64,000 nucleotides of DNA. Origin: Micromonospora marina (GTDB taxonomy: Bacteria > Actinomycetota > Actinomycetes > Mycobacteriales > Micromonosporaceae). The position numbers and the translations under genes are program-made. The notes below the pieces were generated by a model. That model was not told where the DNA came from. It saw only the letters and a program-made list of their open reading frames with translations, and searched no databases. Numbering within the stretch: the stretch's first letter is position 1; every line of letters starts with the position of its first letter. Location of the stretch: NCBI RefSeq assembly GCF_900091565.1, contig NZ_FMCV01000006.1, forward strand, positions 166,578-230,577, given 5' to 3'. Positions 9,230 to 18,218 of the stretch are shown one piece after another.

Positions 9230-10110
9230 CGCCGCTTCGCGTTGGCGCGGTCCTGCAGGCCTTCGCCGAGCAGGCTGAAACCCAGGACGCAGACGAACAG
9301 GGCCAGGCCGGGCGGGACCGAGGTCCACCACCGGCCGCCGACCACGTCCGCGGCGCCCAGGCTGATCATGGCGCCCCACTCCGCCTCGGGGATGCTCACG
9401 CCCAGGCCGAGGAAGGAGAGCCCGGCCAGGGTGAGCATGGCCCAGCCGCAGTTCAGCGGCGCGATCACCCGGACCGGGGTGAGGCTGTTGGGCAGCAGGT
9501 GCCGCCAGAGCACGCCGGCCGGCGACGCCCCGGAGGTGATCGCGGCGTCCACGAACGGCAGTTCCCGCAGCGACCGCACCTCGGCGCGGACCAGCCGGGC
9601 GTACGCCGGCGCGTTCACCGCCGCGATGGTGACGATCAGGTTGATCGTGCCGTTGCCGAGCAGCGCGGCCACGGCCAGCGCCAGGATGAAGGTGGGGAAC
9701 GACTGGAAGATGTCGACCACCCGCATCAGCACGTCGTCCAGCCAGCCGCCGAAGTAGCCGGCGACCAGACCGAGCAGCGTGCCGACGACCACCGCGAGCG
9801 CGACCGCGGCCAGGGCGATGCCCAGGTCGAGCCGGGCGGCGTAGAGCACCCGGCTCCAGATGTCCATGCCGTTGCCGTCCGTGCCGAGCAGGTGGCTGCC
9901 GCCCGGCGCGACGAGTGTGTTGGCCGCGTCGATCTCGGTCTCACCCCACTGGCTCAGCAGCGGCGCGAACACCGCCGCCAGCGCGACCACCGACAGGATG
10001 CTCGCCCCGGCGATGATCATGCGGCTGGCGAACCGGCCGTCCCGGTCACCGCCGGGCACGACCACCGGCGCGGCGGCGGGACCGCCGGGGACGGTGCGCA
10101 GCTCGGCCAT
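9226..10110 (-). CDS. ABC transporter permease (DppC family)
   Basis: 294 aa inner-membrane permease. An N-terminal cytoplasmic stretch rich in Pro/Ala is followed by a first helix (MIIAGASILSVVALAAVFAPLL) and the DppC-specific periplasmic loop with TNTLV-like and GTDGNGMDIWSRV segments. Four or five more helices follow, with the EAA coupling loop at DAAITSGASPAGVLWRHLLPN. The start ATG 10110 overlaps the DppB stop by 1 base. It pairs with the 10.1-11.1 kb DppB protein and the fused double ATPase. Confidence 0.92.
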   Translation of the reverse strand: MAELRTVPGGPAAAPVVVPGGDRDGRFASRMIIAGASILSVVALAAVFAPLLSQWGETEIDAANTLVAPGGSHLLGTDGNGMDIWSRVLYAARLDLGIALAAVALAVVVGTLLGLVAGYFGGWLDDVLMRVVDIFQSFPTFILALAVAALLGNGTINLIVTIAAVNAPAYARLVRAEVRSLRELPFVDAAITSGASPAGVLWRHLLPNSLTPVRVIAPLNCGWAMLTLAGLSFLGLGVSIPEAEWGAMISLGAADVVGGRWWTSVPPGLALFVCVLGFSLLGEGLQDRANAKRR

Positions 10111-11120
10111 CAGAGCCTCACTCTCGGGTCGAGGATCGCGTGGACCACGTCGGCGATGAGGAACACCAGCACGTAGCACAGCGCGATGACCAGCACCGAC
10201 GCCTGAACCACCGGGTAGTCCCGGTAGAGCAGGCCGCGCAGGGCCCACTGGCCGAAGCCCTGCCACGAGAACACGTACTCGACGAGCACGGTGGAGCCGA
10301 TCGCCGTACCGAAGACCAGCGCGGCCAGCGACGGCAGCCGGACCAGCGTCGCCCGCAGCAGGTAGCCGTGGTGCAGCGTCCGGTCCCGCAGCCCGTGTGC
10401 CTTCGCCGCGGCGTACGACTCCGAGTGCAGCACCTCCAGTGCGGAGGCCCGGACGCTGCGCAGCAGCGGGGCGACCACGCCGACCACGAGGGTCAGCACC
10501 GGCAGCACCAGGTAGGCAGCGGCCGAGGCGGTCGCCGGCCCGTTTGCGGTGAGGACGGCATCGACGAGGTCGGCACCGGTGAGCGGGGTCAGGCCGGTGT
10601 CCGGGTCGACGCGGCCGTTCGGCGCCGGGAACCAGCCGAGGATGCTGTAGCCGACGAGCACCAGCACCAGGCCGAGCCAGAACTCCGGTACGGAGTTGCC
10701 GACCAGCGCGAAGATCCGGATGCTGTGGTCACCGGCCCGGTTGGCCCGCTTGGCCGACCAGATGCCCAGCACCGTCGCCACCACCAGCGCGAAGGTCACC
10801 GAGATGACCACGAGTTCCAGGGTCGGCCCCACCCGCAGCGCCATCTCCGAGCCCACGGAGCCGCCGCTCTGGATCGACGTCCCGAAGTCACCGGTCAGCA
10901 GCCCGCCGAGGTAGTCGAGGAACTGGTGCCACAGGGACTGGTCCAGCCCGAAGCGGGCCCGGGCCGCGGCGGCGTCCTCCTCGGTGGCGTTCTGCCCGAG
11001 GATGCTGCGGACCGGGTCGCCCGGCAGCACCCGGACCAGGAGGAAGGCCAGGACGACCACTCCGAGCAGGACGGGGACCAGCTGGAGTAGTCGCCTGACG
11101 ACGAACCGGAGGATACGCAT
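10110..11120 (-). CDS. ABC transporter permease (DppB family)
   Basis: 336 aa, starting MRILRFVVRRLLQLVPVLLG, the typical DppB first helix. The LPGDPV motif follows it, as does the ARFGLDQSLWHQFLDYL loop. Six helices are expected; the EAA-type coupling loop is AKAHGLRDRTLHHGYLLRATL. The start ATG at 11120 was chosen because the helix begins at once. It lies 14 bases downstream of the binding-protein stop and overlaps the DppC start. Confidence 0.93.
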   Translation of the reverse strand: MRILRFVVRRLLQLVPVLLGVVVLAFLLVRVLPGDPVRSILGQNATEEDAAAARARFGLDQSLWHQFLDYLGGLLTGDFGTSIQSGGSVGSEMALRVGPTLELVVISVTFALVVATVLGIWSAKRANRAGDHSIRIFALVGNSVPEFWLGLVLVLVGYSILGWFPAPNGRVDPDTGLTPLTGADLVDAVLTANGPATASAAAYLVLPVLTLVVGVVAPLLRSVRASALEVLHSESYAAAKAHGLRDRTLHHGYLLRATLVRLPSLAALVFGTAIGSTVLVEYVFSWQGFGQWALRGLLYRDYPVVQASVLVIALCYVLVFLIADVVHAILDPRVRL

Positions 11121-11134
11121 GGGTGGGTTGATCC

Positions 11135-12790
11135 CTAGGCCGAAGCGCTCAGGTAGCGCAGGCGGGCGAGACCGTCCATCGGCTGCACCCAGCCGGCGAC
11201 AGATTCCCGGACGGGCAGGTTGAAGTTGGGCTGGCAGATGACCACCCACGGCACGTCGGCGGCGAGGATCTCCTGGACCCGCTTCCACAGCGCGTTGCGG
11301 GCGCCGGCCTCGACGGTGGTGTGCGACTTCTCGTAGATCTGCTCGATCTCCGGGTTGCTGTAGTTCGAGTAGTTGAGATTGGCGCCCTTGACGAAGCTGG
11401 TCGCCAGCATGTATTCGACGTCGTCCACCCAGAGCTGCCCGGAGGTGATCTGGAGCGGGATGTTCTTCTTGGTCCGCCGCTCGCCGAGGGTCGCCGGGTC
11501 CAGCGGGGTCAGCTTGAGCCGGATGCCGGCCTTTGCCGCCTCGCCCTGCACCTGGACGGCGATCTTCTGCTGCTCCTCGTTGTCGGCCTCGAAGACCAGC
11601 TCGGAGTCGAGCGACGCCCGGCCGGCGGCGGCCATGGCGGCCTTCGCCTTGTCCAGGTCGTGGGTGAACGGGTAGCCGCTTTCGTCGTACCCGGGCATGT
11701 CCAGCGGGACCGGGCTCTTGGCCGCGCGGGCGTCACCGCCGTACACGTTGGTGATGATCTGCTCGTAGGGCACCGCGTAGGCGAGCGCCCTGCGCACGTT
11801 CACGTCGTTGAACGGCGCTGCCGTCACCGACATCTGGATGGCGACCTGGCGGTTGCTGGCCGCCGAGATGACCTTGATGCCCGGCGCCTTCTTCAGGTCC
11901 TGGATGTCACGCTGGCTGATGCCCAGGGCGATGTCGATGTCACCGGCCTGGAGCTGGAGCCGCTGGTTGGAGGCGGCCGGCACCACGGAGATCCGGATGG
12001 TCGGCGTCCTGGCCGGGTCCGGGCCCGGGTAACCGGTGTTCGCGCTCAGCTCGATCTCCTGGCCCTGGGTGGCCTTGGCGACGTTGAAGTAGCCGCCGGT
12101 CGGCGGGTTCTTCGCGAACCACTCCTTGGCCCAGGGGTCGCTGCCGCTGGCGTGCTTCTTGGCCTCGACGGAGTCGAAGACGTAGAGCGAGATCGCCTGG
12201 ATCTGCCGGGTCAGCGCGCTCGGGAACGCCTGGTGGAACTCCACCGTGTAGTCGTCGACGACCTTGACCTGGTCGGCGCTGGTCAGGCCGATGGTGCGGT
12301 AGATCCCGGCCACGTTGGCCTGGGCGGCGAACGCGCGGTCCTTCGACCACTTCACGTCGGCGGCCTTCATCTCGTTGCCGCTGGCGAACTTCACGCCGCG
12401 ACGCAGCTTGAGCGTCCACACCTTCTGCTCGGCGTCCGGCTCGAACGACTCGGCGAACGTCGGGGTGATGTTCCCGGTGTCGAGGATCTGGCTGCCGTCG
12501 GCGTTGGTGACCCCGTAGTCGATCAGGTACGGGAAGACGTTCTTGTAGAGCATCAACGCGGTCAGGTCGAAGCCGACGAAGTCCTGGTCCCAGCTCGACA
12601 GGTAGCTGGAGACGGCGATGCGCAGCGTCTTGGCGGAGGCGCCACCCGACTTTCCGTCGGTGGACTTGCTGCCGCTGTCCGCGGCGCAGGCTCCGGTCGC
12701 GAACAGGAGCGCGACGCTACCGCCCAACTGCAGGACGCCGCGGCGGGAGAGCGCGGGCGAGGAGGCGCCCGGACGGGGTGAACGAGCCAT
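11135..12790 (-). CDS. Family-5 solute-binding lipoprotein (DppA/opine type)
   Basis: 551 aa. The N-terminus has a twin-arginine-like ALSRRGVLQLGG signal and a lipobox-like ATGAC, so it should be exported and lipid-anchored outside the membrane. The body has family-5 marks: KVWTLKLRRGVKFASG, the DVNVRRALAYAVPYEQI segment and a C-terminal APWVVICQP strand region. ATG 12790 has a near-perfect AGGAGG seven bases upstream. It is the first gene of the operon running down to position 1. Family 5 covers peptides, opines, glutathione and nickel chelates, so the ligand is open; the neighbours suggest a cyclic amide. Confidence 0.92.
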   Translation of the reverse strand: MARSPRPGASSPALSRRGVLQLGGSVALLFATGACAADSGSKSTDGKSGGASAKTLRIAVSSYLSSWDQDFVGFDLTALMLYKNVFPYLIDYGVTNADGSQILDTGNITPTFAESFEPDAEQKVWTLKLRRGVKFASGNEMKAADVKWSKDRAFAAQANVAGIYRTIGLTSADQVKVVDDYTVEFHQAFPSALTRQIQAISLYVFDSVEAKKHASGSDPWAKEWFAKNPPTGGYFNVAKATQGQEIELSANTGYPGPDPARTPTIRISVVPAASNQRLQLQAGDIDIALGISQRDIQDLKKAPGIKVISAASNRQVAIQMSVTAAPFNDVNVRRALAYAVPYEQIITNVYGGDARAAKSPVPLDMPGYDESGYPFTHDLDKAKAAMAAAGRASLDSELVFEADNEEQQKIAVQVQGEAAKAGIRLKLTPLDPATLGERRTKKNIPLQITSGQLWVDDVEYMLATSFVKGANLNYSNYSNPEIEQIYEKSHTTVEAGARNALWKRVQEILAADVPWVVICQPNFNLPVRESVAGWVQPMDGLARLRYLSASA

Positions 12791-13108
12791 GAGAAGTCCT
12801 CCTAGAAGCACGAGGCAGATGGCCCTAGCTGCGGACCTACCTGGTGTTCTACCGGATTAGGCACAGGTGAACAAGGGGGTGAACGCCGTTCACCGAACAC
12901 GAACGCATCACGAAACTGCAGCCTCCCGAAGTGCGGGATGTCCCGGGAGCATGCGTTCACGAAAGTTCACTGGAATGGCCTGAGACGACCTCGGCCGGGT
13001 CCGGAAACGCCGAGAACCCCGGGAGGTACACCCGGGGTCGTCGTTGGCGCGGTCAGGGGCGGCCGGTCTCCTCGGACCCGCCGTGCGGGCCGGAGCCGGC
13101 CTCGTCGG
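12791..13108. promoter_or_regulatory. Intergenic control region between the importer operon and iclR
   Basis: 318 bp without a gene. It must carry the promoter of the minus-strand operon beginning at 12790. I see a cluster of GTGAAC/GTTCAC elements: GGTGAAC at 12866-12872, a perfect 8-base palindrome with a one-base centre at 12878-12894, and a direct repeat of GTTCAC at 12955-12960 and 12965-12970. A CTCCCG/CGGGAG inverted repeat lies near 12922-12949. The spacing and repetition look like an operator for a dimeric regulator; the adjacent IclR protein is the obvious candidate. No convincing -35/-10 pair was found. Confidence 0.45.
13016..13038 (-). terminator. Hairpin downstream of iclR
   Basis: Perfect 8-bp inverted repeat ACCCCGGG / CCCGGGGT with a 7-base loop, about 70 bases beyond the IclR stop in the direction of its transcription. 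There is no clear U-run after it, as is common in actinobacteria. It probably ends the iclR transcript before the next operon's promoter. Confidence 0.45.
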
Positions 13109-13978
13109 TCAGAACGGCCCGCGGTAGCCGATGTCGCGGGACACGGCGCGGGCCGCCTCGACCACCGCCGCGCCGTGCCGCAGTGTCTGTTCGGCGAGCC
13201 GCTCCCGCGGACCGCACAGCGACACCGCGCCCACCACGTCTCCGGAGGCACTGCGGATGGCCGCCGCGACGCTGGCCGAGCCGGCCTGCCGCTCGCCGAA
13301 GCTCACCGCGTATCCCCGCTCCCGGACACCGGTGATGTCGTCCCGCAGCGCGTCGGCCGAGGTGAGCGTCCGCGGGGTGAGGCTGGCGTGCCGGTGCTGG
13401 GTGAGGAACTCCTCGATCATCTCGTCCGGCAGCGCGGCGAGGATCGCCTTGGAGGACGACCCGGCGTGCAGCGGGTACATCCGGCCCAGGGCCACCGACA
13501 TCCGCACCTCGTGCGGGGAGAGCACCTGGTCGACGTACACCCGCTGCCAGCCCTGCCGGATGGACAGCGTGGCGGTCTCCCCGCTGAGCTCCACGAGCCG
13601 CTCGAGATAGGGACGGGCGGTCTTCGGCACGTCCAGGGTCCGCAGCGCGGCCAGCCCGACAGTCAGCGCGCCCGGACCGAGCTGGTACTGCTTGGTCCCC
13701 TCGTCGAACGCGAGGAACGCGTCGGTCACCAGTTCCTTGAGGATCCGGTGCGCGACCGCCTTGGGAATGCGGAGGTCGCGTGCGATCGCCGACACGCCCA
13801 GCGCCTCGGGCGCCCGGGATGCCAGCAGATTGATGATCGCGAAGGTCCGGGCCAGTCCGGAGCGGGCCCGGCCGTCGTCCCCGTCCGGCTGCTCCGTGCC
13901 GCCCGGCTCCGGTCGCCGAACGGGCCGGGACTGAACGATGATCTCCGCGCCGGCCGGACCGGTATCCACTGGGGCCAT
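13109..13978 (-). CDS. IclR-family transcriptional regulator
   Basis: 289 aa: an N-terminal winged helix (about residues 38-100, with LARTFAIINLLASR and GVSAIARDLRIPKAVAHRILKEL) and the IclR effector-binding domain (about 110-285). The latter includes MYPLHAGSSSKAILAALPDEM, the AVSFGERQAGSASVAAAI segment and VVGAVSLCGP. IclR proteins regulate catabolic operons in response to small acids or aromatics. The start ATG 13978 has an AAGGAG ribosome site. It sits between the two minus-strand catabolic operons and ends the second one, 59 bp after the MmgE/PrpD gene, so it is a likely regulator of both. Confidence 0.93.
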   Translation of the reverse strand: MAPVDTGPAGAEIIVQSRPVRRPEPGGTEQPDGDDGRARSGLARTFAIINLLASRAPEALGVSAIARDLRIPKAVAHRILKELVTDAFLAFDEGTKQYQLGPGALTVGLAALRTLDVPKTARPYLERLVELSGETATLSIRQGWQRVYVDQVLSPHEVRMSVALGRMYPLHAGSSSKAILAALPDEMIEEFLTQHRHASLTPRTLTSADALRDDITGVRERGYAVSFGERQAGSASVAAAIRSASGDVVGAVSLCGPRERLAEQTLRHGAAVVEAARAVSRDIGYRGPF

Positions 13979-14037
13979 GCCGAAGGCTCCTTAAAGAACA
14001 GTTGGCGTCTATGGTGCCGGAGAATGCCGCGGACTCA

Positions 14038-15405
14038 TTATCCGCCGAGCCGGACCACCCGCATCAAAGCCTCGACGTCTGTCGCGGGCAGCGCGGCCGC
14101 GCCGTCGACCAGCCGTTCCACGGAGGCCTCCGGCCACCTGCCGGCCAGCAGCCGCCGCACCTTGCCCGCGACCCGGTCGAATTCGAGGGGGTTGCCCGCG
14201 TGCCCGCTCGCGGCGAGCACCTCGGCGGTCGCCTGCCGGCCGTCCCGGGCCACCAACTGGATCCGGGCGCCGAGGTGCCGGGGCGGCATCCGGTCGAGCC
14301 GGTCGTCGACGGCCAGCCGGGTCACCGACTGGAGGCGCGCGAGTTCCGGGTCCGCGATCCGGCCCGGATCCAGATGGGACAGCTCGAACCCGCCGTCGCG
14401 GACTCCGCAGGCGACCACGTACGGGGTGCTCATGCTCGCGGCCAGCGCCGTCGACGGATGGGCCCGGCCGAGCACGTCGACCATCTCGCGGAAGCCCCAG
14501 CCGTTGATCTCCACGATCTCGGCGGCATCGCGACCCAGTTCGGCACGGGCGGTCATCGCCGCCTCCAACGCGGCATGCGTCGCGCCCGAGGAGGGGTACA
14601 GCTTCTGGCCCGCCAGCATCAGCATCGGTTCGCCGCCCAGCCCTTCGGTGAGGCTGTCGAGGTCGACCTCATCGGAGGCGGCGGCCAGGTAGCCCCGGTC
14701 GGCCGCCAGCGGCTCGTCGGTGGCGCGCAGGCCGGCGTGCGCGGCGAGACCGGCGAGCAGTCCCTCCCGGGACGCCTGCCCGGACAGGGCGTACCAGGCG
14801 TCGGAGAAGTACGCCGCGCCGACCACGCCCGCCGCCGCGTTGACGGCCAGGCCGATCGCCGCCTGGTAGACCTCGGCCCGCTGCTCGCCGCCCACCTTCA
14901 GGCTCGCCACAGCGGCAGCCGCCGCGTTGCACCCGCCCCGCGGGTGCCAGCCCCGGTCGAACGCCGACCGGCCGAGAGCGGTGCCGATCCGCATGGTGAC
15001 CTCGTATCCGACCACCGCTGCCTCGACGAGTGCCCGGCCGGAGGCACGTACCTCCTCGCCGCGCGCCAGCAGCGCCGGGAACGTGCCGACACCCGGATGC
15101 CCGAGCGAGCCGTGCCAGACGTCGTCGAGGTTGGGGCCGGACGAGCCCGCGACGCCGTTGAGGAACGCCGCCCGGTCGGGTGCCACGCGCAGGGCGGTCC
15201 CGACGACGGTGCTCAGGCCGGGCTCACCGCCGCCCATGCGCAGTTCGGTGGAGACCCAGCGCCGGTGGTGGTCGCGGGTGCTGCCGAGCACCGCCACCCC
15301 GAGGTGGTCGAGCAGCAGTCCGCGTACCCGCCCGACCAAGTCGGCGGAGAGGTCGTCGTACCGCAGGTCGGCGGCCCAGCGCGCCAGCGCGGCGGTCGGA
15401 TTCAT
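14038..15405 (-). CDS. MmgE/PrpD family protein (dehydratase/hydratase-like), copy 1
   Basis: 455 aa, the usual length of the MmgE/PrpD family (2-methylcitrate dehydratase, cis-aconitate decarboxylase, iminodisuccinate epimerase). Typical segments are LLLDHLGVAVLGS, NGVAGSSGPNLDDVWHGSLGHPG near the active site, GYEVTMRIG, GWHPRGGCNAAAAAV and the KLYPSSGATHAALEAA region. Its start lies one base beyond the permease stop, so it is co-transcribed with the SsuABC-type importer. It is only a family relative of the second MmgE/PrpD gene at 25.5 kb. Substrate unknown; a hydroxy- or unsaturated di/tricarboxylate fits the context. Confidence 0.9.
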   Translation of the reverse strand: MNPTAALARWAADLRYDDLSADLVGRVRGLLLDHLGVAVLGSTRDHHRRWVSTELRMGGGEPGLSTVVGTALRVAPDRAAFLNGVAGSSGPNLDDVWHGSLGHPGVGTFPALLARGEEVRASGRALVEAAVVGYEVTMRIGTALGRSAFDRGWHPRGGCNAAAAAVASLKVGGEQRAEVYQAAIGLAVNAAAGVVGAAYFSDAWYALSGQASREGLLAGLAAHAGLRATDEPLAADRGYLAAASDEVDLDSLTEGLGGEPMLMLAGQKLYPSSGATHAALEAAMTARAELGRDAAEIVEINGWGFREMVDVLGRAHPSTALAASMSTPYVVACGVRDGGFELSHLDPGRIADPELARLQSVTRLAVDDRLDRMPPRHLGARIQLVARDGRQATAEVLAASGHAGNPLEFDRVAGKVRRLLAGRWPEASVERLVDGAAALPATDVEALMRVVRLGG

Positions 15406-15406
15406 C

Positions 15407-16243
15407 TCAGCCCTGCTTCCAGCGGGTCGCCCAGCGCTCCAACGTGATGATCAGTTGGGAGAGGACGACCGACACGCATGCCACGAGCGCGACGCCGGCC
15501 AGCACGCCGGTGGTGTTGAAGAAGGCGGCGGCGTTGGCGATGATGTAGCCCACGCCCTGGTTGGACGAGATCAGCTCACCGACGACCGCGCCGATCACGG
15601 CCTGCGGCACGGCGATGCGCAGACCGGTCATCACCCACACCGCGGCTGACGGCATGACGACCCGGCGGTAGATGGTCAGCCGGTTGGCCCCCATGATCCG
15701 CAGCGAGTCGATGAACAGCGGGTCGACGTCACGCGCGCCGGTGAACGTGTTGTAGAAGACCAGGAAGAAGGAGATCAGTCCGACCAGCACGATCTTCGAG
15801 CCGAACCCGATGCCGAACCAGAGCACGAACAGCGGGGCCAGGGCGAGCTTCGGCATGCTGTAGACGACCGTGACGAACGGGTTGAGCACCGCCGCGGTGG
15901 TCGGCAACCGCCCCAGGGTGAAACCGACGAGCACGCCGGCCACACTGCCGATCGCCAGGCCGGCGCCGAACTCCTGCAACGTGATGAGCAGGTGCGGCCA
16001 GATCGAACCGGTGCGGAACCACTCCAGCAACTGCTGCCCGATCGCGCTGGGCGAGCTGGTGAAGAACGGGTCGACCACCCGGCCGGACATCCACTGCCAC
16101 GAACCGAGCCAGACGACCACCACGGCGATCTGCCCGAGCGCGATCTTGATCTTCGGATTGAGCTTGCGGGGCGGCCTGGCGGTGTCCGGCCCGGCGTCCG
16201 GCGCGGTGACCGCGCTGCGGCTGACCGTCTCGGTGTCACTCAT
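15407..16243 (-). CDS. SsuC/TauC-type ABC transporter permease
   Basis: 278 aa. A short cytoplasmic N-terminus is followed by about six helices. The binding-protein-dependent transport coupling loop is seen at IDSLRIMGANRLTIYRRVVMPSA, followed by GLRIAVPQAVIGAVVGELIS, which is typical of nitrate/sulfonate/taurine/pyrimidine-precursor (NMT1/THI5) importers. ATG 16243 overlaps the ATPase stop (ATGA). It works with the ATPase at 16.2-17.1 kb and the lipoprotein at 18.2-19.3 kb. Confidence 0.92.
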   Translation of the reverse strand: MSDTETVSRSAVTAPDAGPDTARPPRKLNPKIKIALGQIAVVVVWLGSWQWMSGRVVDPFFTSSPSAIGQQLLEWFRTGSIWPHLLITLQEFGAGLAIGSVAGVLVGFTLGRLPTTAAVLNPFVTVVYSMPKLALAPLFVLWFGIGFGSKIVLVGLISFFLVFYNTFTGARDVDPLFIDSLRIMGANRLTIYRRVVMPSAAVWVMTGLRIAVPQAVIGAVVGELISSNQGVGYIIANAAAFFNTTGVLAGVALVACVSVVLSQLIITLERWATRWKQG

Positions 16244-17061
16244 GGCTTCGCCATCTCCTTCTCGCCTGCGTGGATCTCCCGCCCGAGGTTGTGCCAGACG
16301 CGGCGGCGTACCTCCTGGTACTCCGCGGTGAACTGAAGCTGTTCCAGGTCCCGCGGGCGGGGCAGGTCGACCTCGATCACGTCGACGATGCGGGCCGGGC
16401 GGGCGCTCATCACCACGACCCGGTCGGCCAGCGTGATCGCCTCGTCCATGTCGTGGGTCACGAACAGCACCGCCGCGCCGAGCTTCTCCGTCAGCGAGAG
16501 CAACTCGGCCTGCATGCGCAGGCGCAGGATCGCGTCGAGTGCGCCGAACGGCTCGTCGAGCAGGAGCGTCTCCGGCTCGTACACCAGCGCCTGGGCCAGG
16601 CCCACCCGCTTGCGCATGCCTCCGGACAGGCCGGCCGGGTACGTGTTCTCGAATCCCCTGAGGCCCACCATCTGGATGTAGGTGGCGACCTTCTCGCGGC
16701 GCTCCCGTGCCGGGACTCGGCGGATCTGGAGCGGCAGCTCGATGTTCTCGGAGACCGTACGCCAGGGCAGGATCGAGTCCCGCTGGGTCATGTAGCCGAT
16801 GCTGGTGTTCGGGCCGTCGATCGGCGTCCCGCGGTAGGTCAGCGACCCGCTGGTCGGCATGATCAGCCCGGAGACCATGTTGAGCAGCGTCGACTTGCCG
16901 CAGCCGGACGGGCCCAGCAGCGCGACGAACTCCCCCTCCCACAGGTTGAAGTCCACACGGGAAAGGGCGTTCACGGGACCACGGCGTCCGTGGTAGGTCA
17001 TGGACACGGCCTGCGCCGAGACGACGGCGTTGCGGGCGGTTCCCGAATTCTCAGAAGGCAT
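16240..17061 (-). CDS. SsuB/TauB-type ABC transporter ATPase
   Basis: 273 aa single ABC domain. Walker A is LLGPSGCGKST, the Q-loop region is GYMTQRDSILPWRTV, the signature is LSGGMRKRVGLAQAL (the GMRKR form typical of this subfamily), Walker B is LLLDEPFGALD and the switch His lies in FVTHDMDEAI. GGGAG lies eight bases ahead of ATG 17061. It is part of the second importer of the island. Confidence 0.94.
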   Translation of the reverse strand: MPSENSGTARNAVVSAQAVSMTYHGRRGPVNALSRVDFNLWEGEFVALLGPSGCGKSTLLNMVSGLIMPTSGSLTYRGTPIDGPNTSIGYMTQRDSILPWRTVSENIELPLQIRRVPARERREKVATYIQMVGLRGFENTYPAGLSGGMRKRVGLAQALVYEPETLLLDEPFGALDAILRLRMQAELLSLTEKLGAAVLFVTHDMDEAITLADRVVVMSARPARIVDVIEVDLPRPRDLEQLQFTAEYQEVRRRVWHNLGREIHAGEKEMAKP

Positions 17062-17082
17062 CCGACTTCTCCCGTGTCGCTG

Positions 17083-18165
17083 TCAGGCCGGCTGGAGCAT
17101 GGAGCGGTCGACCTCGGCCAGACTCGATCGCCCGAGCAGGGCGAGCGACTTGACCATCTCCGCCGCGACCATCTCGAGGGCCCGCCGTACGCCGTCGCGG
17201 CCGCCGGCGCACAGCCCCATCGCCGCGAGCCGGCCCACCACCACCAGGTCGGCGCCGAGGGCGAGCGCCTTCAGCACGTCGGTGCCGCGCCGGATGCCGC
17301 CGTCGACGGCGACGCTGATCCGGCCGCCGACCGCCTCCACCACCTCGGGCAGTTGCCGGAGCGTGGCCGGGGTGCAGTCGAGCTGCCGTCCGCCGTGGTT
17401 GCTGACGATCACCCCGGCCGCGCCGATGTCGGCGGAGAGCACCGCGTCCTCGCCGGTCATCACACCCTTGATCACCACCGGCAGCGAGGTCTCGCCGAGC
17501 GCCTCGGCCAGGTAGTCGAACGTCCACACCGGCTGGCTCATGGCGCGGAACTCGCCGAACATCTCCTCGGCGTGGTCCGTCTCGCCCCGGTAGTTGCCGC
17601 GCATGACGTCCTCGTAGACGAACTGGTTGGCGAGGTTGCGGTCGCGGTAACCGGCGGTCGGGCAGTCGGCGGTGATCACGAGGCCGCGGTATCCGGCCGA
17701 CTCGGCCCGGCGGACCAGCCGCCGGAAGTTGGCCAGGTTGCCGACCGGGTGGAGCTGGAACATCAGCGCCGACTCGGGTGCCACCTCGCGGATCCTCTCC
17801 AGCGGGTGGGTGGAGACGTGCGGTGCCAGGGCCAGCGCACCGACGTCCTGCGCCGCGCCGGCCACGGCGAGCTGGCCGTCCGGGTGGAACAGTCCGTCCG
17901 CGCCGAACGGCGCGGTGGCCACCGGCATCCTCAGCGGCCAGCCCAGGTAGGTCGTCTCCAGCGACGGCGGCTTGCTGCCGGTGAGGATCCGGGGCCGGAA
18001 CGTCCAGCGGTCGAACTCGTCGAGGTTGGCGGCGACGCTGCGCTCGGCGCCCGCGCCGCCCTCCAGGAAGTCCCATACGGCCTGCCGCGCCCCGCTGCGG
18101 GCAGCGGCCTTGAGGTCTCCGAAGTTCTTGATGTGGGTGGAGCTCACCCCTGGTACCGAAGTCAC
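17083..18165 (-). CDS. FMN-dependent alpha-hydroxy-acid dehydrogenase/oxidase
   Basis: 360 aa, whole family length (glycolate/lactate oxidase, mandelate and lactate dehydrogenase). Visible: AVWDFLEGGAG at the N-terminus, ATAPFGADGLFHPDGQLA, a substrate-binding Arg-containing CPTAGYRDRN, VVIKGVMTGEDA (FMN phosphate/lysine), the SNHGGRQLD motif with the catalytic His, and the FMN phosphate loop AVDGGIRRGTDVLKALALGAD. It oxidises a 2-hydroxy acid to the 2-oxo acid. The GTG start has GGGAAG eight bases upstream. It lies between binding protein and ATPase, so the imported compound or its product is probably a 2-hydroxy acid. Confidence 0.93.
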   Translation of the reverse strand: MTSVPGVSSTHIKNFGDLKAAARSGARQAVWDFLEGGAGAERSVAANLDEFDRWTFRPRILTGSKPPSLETTYLGWPLRMPVATAPFGADGLFHPDGQLAVAGAAQDVGALALAPHVSTHPLERIREVAPESALMFQLHPVGNLANFRRLVRRAESAGYRGLVITADCPTAGYRDRNLANQFVYEDVMRGNYRGETDHAEEMFGEFRAMSQPVWTFDYLAEALGETSLPVVIKGVMTGEDAVLSADIGAAGVIVSNHGGRQLDCTPATLRQLPEVVEAVGGRISVAVDGGIRRGTDVLKALALGADLVVVGRLAAMGLCAGGRDGVRRALEMVAAEMVKSLALLGRSSLAEVDRSMLQPA

Positions 18166-18218
18166 GATCGTCTTCCCAACGTCTAGGAGCCGGCCCCGCC
18201 GGCGATGGGCAGCGCAGC

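Noticed and set aside
12901..12960. Possible tRNA or small RNA in the gap before iclR
   Set aside because: No cloverleaf pattern or conserved T-loop sequence; only short inverted repeats were found.
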